A stretch of DNA of 64,000 nt. Origin: Henckelia pumila (Eukaryota > Streptophyta > Magnoliopsida > Lamiales > Gesneriaceae). Positions 60,066 to 64,000 of the stretch are shown here, piece by piece; within the stretch, counting starts at the first letter, position 1, and each line of letters starts with the position of its first letter. A program made the position numbers and the translations under genes. The stretch covers positions 4,898,001-4,962,000 of the forward strand of contig NW_027331833.1 in the NCBI RefSeq assembly GCF_033568475.1, read 5' to 3'. The notes under the pieces were generated by a model, which was not told the origin of the DNA, did not search any database, and saw only the letters and a program-made list of their open reading frames with translations.

Positions 60066-60400
60066 ATATATGGGAAATATTTTTTTTGGTTCATTAACTT
60101 GTCCATGTTTTGGTTTTGGTTTTGGTTTTGGTTCATTAACTTTTCCGATGTGGGTTTTGGTACGCTAACATTTCATTTTCTGTGGTTTTTGGTCCAACTC
60201 AATATGTGTCAGCTTCTGATTGTTCCACGTCATCATTTTGGACCAATCAGAAGATGACACGTATGCAGTTGGACCAAAAATCACAGAAAATGAAAAGTTA
60301 CTGTACCAAAACCCACATCGAAAAAGTTAATGAACCAAAACCAAAACATGAAAAAGTTAATGGACCAAAAAAATTATTTTTCTTAATATATATATATATC
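60066..60400. mobile_element. foldback / MITE-like element with ~160-bp arms
   Basis: The left arm (60066-60226) is an inverted copy of the right arm (60238-60400) with a ~12-nt loop: GGTTCATTAACTTTTCCGATGTGGGTTTTGG pairs with CCAAAACCCACATCGAAAAAGTTAATGAACC. A few mismatches and one extra GGTTTT repeat break the pairing. A transcript would form one long hairpin. The plus frames over it are not genes. Confidence 0.9.
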
Positions 60401-61880
60401 CCTTTGTTTTATCAAATAAAGCAAACATCATAGACATTATCACATTTTAATAATCATTCTCACTGAATACATCTATTTTATATATATTATTTAAATTATG
60501 CATTTGATATTGATCAAATCAATCCATCTGTTATCTTATCACACCAACTAAACACATAGTATCTTAATATGCGTATTTTATATGCTAGTGATCTACGCAT
60601 GCGACAATTCACATGCATATATTTTTAACATAATTAATTACATTTTAAGATTTTTAACAGATTAGTTGATCATTTTTAAAATTTACTAAAATAAGTTTTT
60701 TATAATCATTTTTATTGATTGAAAAAGATAAGAGGTAATTTTGTCCATCTACTAAAATGACCAAGTTAGTCGCTGTAATGGGTTGGTGCATTATTAATTA
60801 CTAGCCACGAAGCACACGCGTTGAGTATATATAAATTTTTTATTTTCTTAAATTTAAATTGTATATTATTTTTAAAATCTTAATATGGTGAAAAAAAAAA
60901 AGGCAATCATGCACTTTTATGAGATAAAATTTATTTTGAAAATGAGATGGATAATTTCAAGATGTTGAAGAAACAAACACTGTGAATTATAAAAAAAAAA
61001 CAATTGAGTAGTTAGTTGGTGGGTTTGTGTTATGAACGTGTGTTTTGGATATTGAGAAATGCACATGTGGATTTTAAAACTAATTTGAGTATGCATGTCA
61101 AAAGTTTTTACCTTTTTGTTTAGTTAGCGGTGCATGTGTATATAATTTTGGAATAAAGACAATTTTTTATGAACACTTAAATTACGAAAACAATTATTCT
61201 AAAGGATAAATACATTATATATATATATATATAATTTTCAAATATATTATCTCCAGTATAAATTTATTTAATAAATTTTCCGAATTTTATCATATTGATG
61301 TTTCTCTAAATTAAATGTAGTATGCTATATTAAATTTTGATAACTATTTTTTTAAAACATAAATCATGTGAAAATTTGATTAAATTAAGAAATATTTTAT
61401 TTTCTCAAATAACTTGAAAAGTTTCTTATTTACAATATTTTGTAATAAGGTATAATTTTTTGATAAAGTAATTCGTGTCAACGTCAATCTATATTATAAA
61501 AAATAAACAACTGATCTATTGTTAAACCTTTATAAATCTTGGTCAAGTTTATGTATTTATATAAACATCAATCAATTTATAATTTAAAAATAAATCATTG
61601 GTATTAGAAAAATAAATAACCTCATATTTGTTTAATTATTTTACAAAACACGAAACTATATATTTTCTTCGTATTTATGATAAAAAAAATTCATAAAGAA
61701 TATTTGTTCAAATTGAATGTACATCAGTTGATCTAAATTTAATAATCTAATTATAAAAAATATCATCAATTCACGTGGCATATTTTAAGATGGGCAACTT
61801 GGAAATCACTCCCCAATCCAAACTTAAGTTTCATTTAACTCTCTAACTTTTTTTTGTTCCAAAAATGCTCTTTTCTTAAT
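60401..61880. other. AT-rich stretch, no gene seen
   Basis: (TA)n at 61216-61233; no coding frame. The viral homology to the right ends at about 61880, so the polymerase that should follow the coat protein is not present here. Confidence 0.6.
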
Positions 61881-61881
61881 T

Positions 61882-63250
61882 TTAATCATTATTTTCTATC
61901 GAATTATCAAACGTGGAATCTGATTCTAAATCCGATTCACTTGATTCATTAAGATAATAAATATTTTCATAATCGGATGAATATTCAATTGTTTCTATCG
62001 GATAGAATCCAATAGTATATAATTCTTCAAGAAGTTTAATTTTGTTTTTTTTTTCGTTTCGTTTTGGACATTCATTTGCATAATGTCCTTCTTCATTGCA
62101 CAACCAACATGTGCAATTCTTTCTTTTACCTTTTGGGCAAGGTGATTTTTTGTTATCAAACTTTTTATAGAATTTTCTTCTATAAGGTTTTCTGAAGAAG
62201 TTCTTTTTGAATTTACTTTTCTTATAAGAAATGAATTTTCTTTTAAATGATTTATAAGGTTTATTAGTTTTGGTTTGTTTGTGTCGTTTTAGATGTTTGT
62301 GTGGCATGTTTGTTTTACAATCATACTCTTTTATTGTGAATTTCACTTTATCACAACAAAGTTTATTGTTTTGTTTGTAGGATTTGAAGATCCTTTTATT
62401 TAGTGTTTCTTCATGACATTTCTTTGTTATTATATTTTTGATAAATTTAATAGTTCCTCCTAAAGTTTTGGCATAAGGACTCGTTAAGAATTCATCTTTA
62501 CTGTTTATTGGTATATTAGGTATCTTATTAAAGATAATTAGTTTATAGTGTTTTTTTATCAGCGTCTATTAACTGATGATAGTTTGTTTCATAATCACAT
62601 ATAAATTCCTTTAAATAGCATAAATTACATAGTTTGATATTGTCTAGAATGAAAATTGCTCAATTTTTCTCTATGTTTTTTGCTACTAAATTGGCATCAT
62701 TATTAGATACTCCTAAAAATTCTTGGTACAGGGCATCAACGAATAGTTCGAAATATCGATGTCCTGTCATTCCTTGTGGTAGATTAGTAATTACTAAGTT
62801 TTCAGTCTAAATTCTTACTGCTCCTACCAATGTCATTTTTATCATCTCATGTGTCAATACTTGGACGTTCTCACTTTTATATAGTAATGGGCTTAATTGG
62901 ATATGTACTGATAGTTCATTTGCTCAATGATCTATCCTTGATTTTCTTTCTTTAGTTGTTGAACATCCTAAATCTAAAATATTTTGTTCTACAAATCCGA
63001 TATTTTTTATTCTCTGAGGATATCTCTAATATCTTTATATGTTTTAGAGTAATGGTCTTTGTTATACTCAAATTCATTCTTGACTCCACTACTTTCTTCA
63101 TTCATTCGTAGCGTTAATTGTGGTATAGAATTATGTTCTGATTCTGATTCTGAGATTTCTATATTGTTCTGATTCTTGATGAGAATGATATAATTCTTTT
63201 GTATTTATTCCTATTTGTTCGTAATCATATTGATTTGTTTCACTAAACAT
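61882..63250 (-). pseudogene. caulimovirid coat-protein-like ORF, broken
   Basis: An ATG at 63250-63248 overlaps the stop of the preceding ORF. The N part is acidic (Glu/Ser-rich), the middle resembles caulimovirid capsid sequence, and the C part (62346-61882) is strongly Lys/Arg-rich. A zinc knuckle of form C-x2-C-x4-H-x4-C (about 62075-62115) and an acidic Ser/Asp/Glu tail follow. Basic region, then knuckle, then acidic tail is the coat-protein pattern of this virus family; a retrotransposon gag is the alternative. Breaks seen: TAG at 62807-62809, TGA at 62660-62662, and a frameshift at the A7 run near 62551-62557; there may be more toward the N end. The C-terminal frame has no ATG of its own. 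Confidence 0.75.
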
Positions 63251-63536
63251 CTACATACCTAGTTTTTCCATAAATGAGAGGATTTCTATACCATGATTCA
63301 ATTTTGAATGATGGTTCTTCTTCTAGTTTCTCTTTTCCTTTATCTTTTGAAAAAACTTCCTTAAGATAGCTTAATATTTCATCACTACATCTTTCTTGTT
63401 CTATTATTAATCTAGTTGTGGCTAAGTCGATGTATTCCTTGAGCCTCTTCTCTAATTCTAGTATTGCTAGATTAATCTTATTAAGTTTCTTCTCTAATTC
63501 TTCTAGATCTTTTTCTAGTTTTGCTATGGATGTCAT
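63243..63536 (-). CDS. virion-associated-protein-like ORF of the caulimovirid fragment
   Basis: 97 residues. The N half is a heptad-type coiled coil (EKDLEELEKKLNKINLAILE), then a charged segment. This size and shape, directly before the coat ORF, match the virion-associated protein of caulimoviruses, which forms a coiled-coil multimer bound to the capsid. Its ATG shares one base with the stop of the ORF before it (TAATG at 63538-63534), and its own stop overlaps the next ATG. Intact here. Assignment rests on position and shape, not on a search. Confidence 0.6.
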   Translation of the reverse strand: MTSIAKLEKDLEELEKKLNKINLAILELEKRLKEYIDLATTRLIIEQERCSDEILSYLKEVFSKDKGKEKLEEEPSFKIESWYRNPLIYGKTRYVDV

Positions 63537-63784
63537 TATGATGAAGTTGATTCATTGACAATAGTTTGTTTAATTTTAAGAATATTTAGGTTCATTGTTC
63601 CAAATTTCTCGAGTATATCTTCATCATTTCTAGCAAATGATAATGATCTTCTCGGTAATGAATGTTTTTTTATTTGAAGATCATCCAAACTCCATGTTTT
63701 ATGAGGTTTTATTTCTTCAATGAATACTTTCTTGGGTTTTTCAACCCCTGTGATGTCCTGAAAGATCGTTGGAATCTCGATCAT
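63536..63784 (-). CDS. small caulimovirid-type ORF, unknown function
   Basis: 82 residues, intact. It begins 9 bases after the stop of the upstream frame and ends in a one-base overlap with the next ORF. I recognise no domain; the sequence is polar with a SLPRRSLSFARN segment. In related viruses this position holds a transmission-helper-type ORF, but this one is only about half that length, so I do not assign the function. Confidence 0.5.
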   Translation of the reverse strand: MIEIPTIFQDITGVEKPKKVFIEEIKPHKTWSLDDLQIKKHSLPRRSLSFARNDEDILEKFGTMNLNILKIKQTIVNESTSS

Positions 63785-63793
63785 TTTTTTAGA

Positions 63794-64000
63794 TTATGAA
63801 CTGTGCGAATGCACACTATTTGATAATGTTAATCCAACAAAATAATGTATGTTGATTGGTGCATTTCCTGATCTCATTAAGTATTTTCTTTTAAAATGAT
63901 ATTCGAGTGTTAAGAATCTGTTAATATATTTATCTTGTATAGAAACTGAGAATTGTGGATTTAGGTAAAATTTAAGTTTTGAATAACATAGATTTCCGGT
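63794..64000 (-). pseudogene. C-terminal part of an upstream caulimovirid ORF, probably movement protein (partial)
   Basis: One minus frame is open from the window edge to a TAA at 63794-63796 (68 codons). It contains RFLTLEYHFKRKYLMRSGN and HYFVGLTLSNSVHS, which look like the conserved core of a 30K-type movement protein. That protein is the first gene in caulimoviruses, which fits the order seen here. The frame ends soon after this core, earlier than in typical movement proteins, so it may be truncated. Most of it is outside the window. Confidence 0.55.

Larger units (their letters stand above)
61882..64000 (-). mobile_element. endogenous caulimovirid (pararetrovirus) fragment, runs off the window
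   Basis: Four frames on minus follow the order of a caulimovirus-like genome with tight or overlapping junctions: a partial first frame (64000-63794), a small frame (63784-63536), a coiled-coil virion-associated-type frame (63536-63243), and a coat-protein-type frame with a terminal zinc knuckle (63250-61882). No polymerase, LTR or target duplication is seen. The coat frame has several breaks, so this is a dead integrated copy. Confidence 0.82.

Noticed and set aside
61882..62346. Retrotransposon gag with zinc knuckle
   Set aside because: The knuckle alone would allow gag, but the very basic region, acidic tail, overlapping upstream ORFs and absence of LTRs fit a caulimovirid coat protein better.

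Overview
This window is nuclear DNA of a flowering plant. The evidence is AT-rich intergenic sequence full of LTR retrotransposons, MULE, SINE and foldback elements, plus two spliced host genes with clear plant orthologues. The type of both host genes and the repeats fits a eudicot; I cannot name the species.

Layout. (1) 1-17322 is a stack of nested LTR retrotransposons. A young Ty1/copia element on the minus strand (1-9169, cut by the window edge) sits in the 3' end of a plus-strand Ty3/gypsy element (9170-12102). That element in turn breaks the integrase of an older minus-strand gypsy element (12103-17322). (2) 17323-21280 has no genes. It holds a SINE, a miniature element, a TRIM-like repeat pair and an isolated LTR. 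(3) 21281-28682 is a complete but decayed minus-strand gypsy element with ~1.6-kb LTRs, inserted in a short repeat. A MULE transposase scrap (28971-29460) follows. (4) 29461-34890 is gene-poor and contains a MITE-like inverted repeat and a SINE with a perfect 18-bp target duplication. (5) 35676-41944 is the only host gene island: a WD40-repeat (WDR44-like) gene on plus (35764-38496, 7 coding exons, 682 aa), convergent with an ATXR6-type histone H3K27 monomethyltransferase on minus (41826-39684, 6 exons, 346 aa) that has an E2F-type site upstream. (6) 43181-51967 is an 8.8-kb Mutator-like transposon with ~60-bp terminal inverted repeats. It carries a plant mobile domain (MAIN/MAIL1-like) gene and a mudrA-type transposase, convergent on a ~171-bp tandem array, with chains of perfect hairpins inside both ends. 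(7) 52007-59156 is a non-autonomous gypsy (Athila-like) element with gag and protease only; a SINE lies in one LTR. (8) 60066-60400 is a foldback element. (9) 61882-64000 is an endogenous caulimovirid fragment on minus with four ordered ORFs and a broken coat-protein ORF.

How the parts relate. Apart from the two host genes almost everything is mobile. A theme runs across families: three different LTR types carry clusters of short GC-rich palindromes just upstream of the TATA box of their U3 promoter, and the MULE carries perfect hairpins next to its terminal repeats. These, the plant-mobile-domain MULE and the viral fragment are the parts most worth a second look. All exon boundaries and identities were worked out by eye from splice signals and family knowledge; no search was run.
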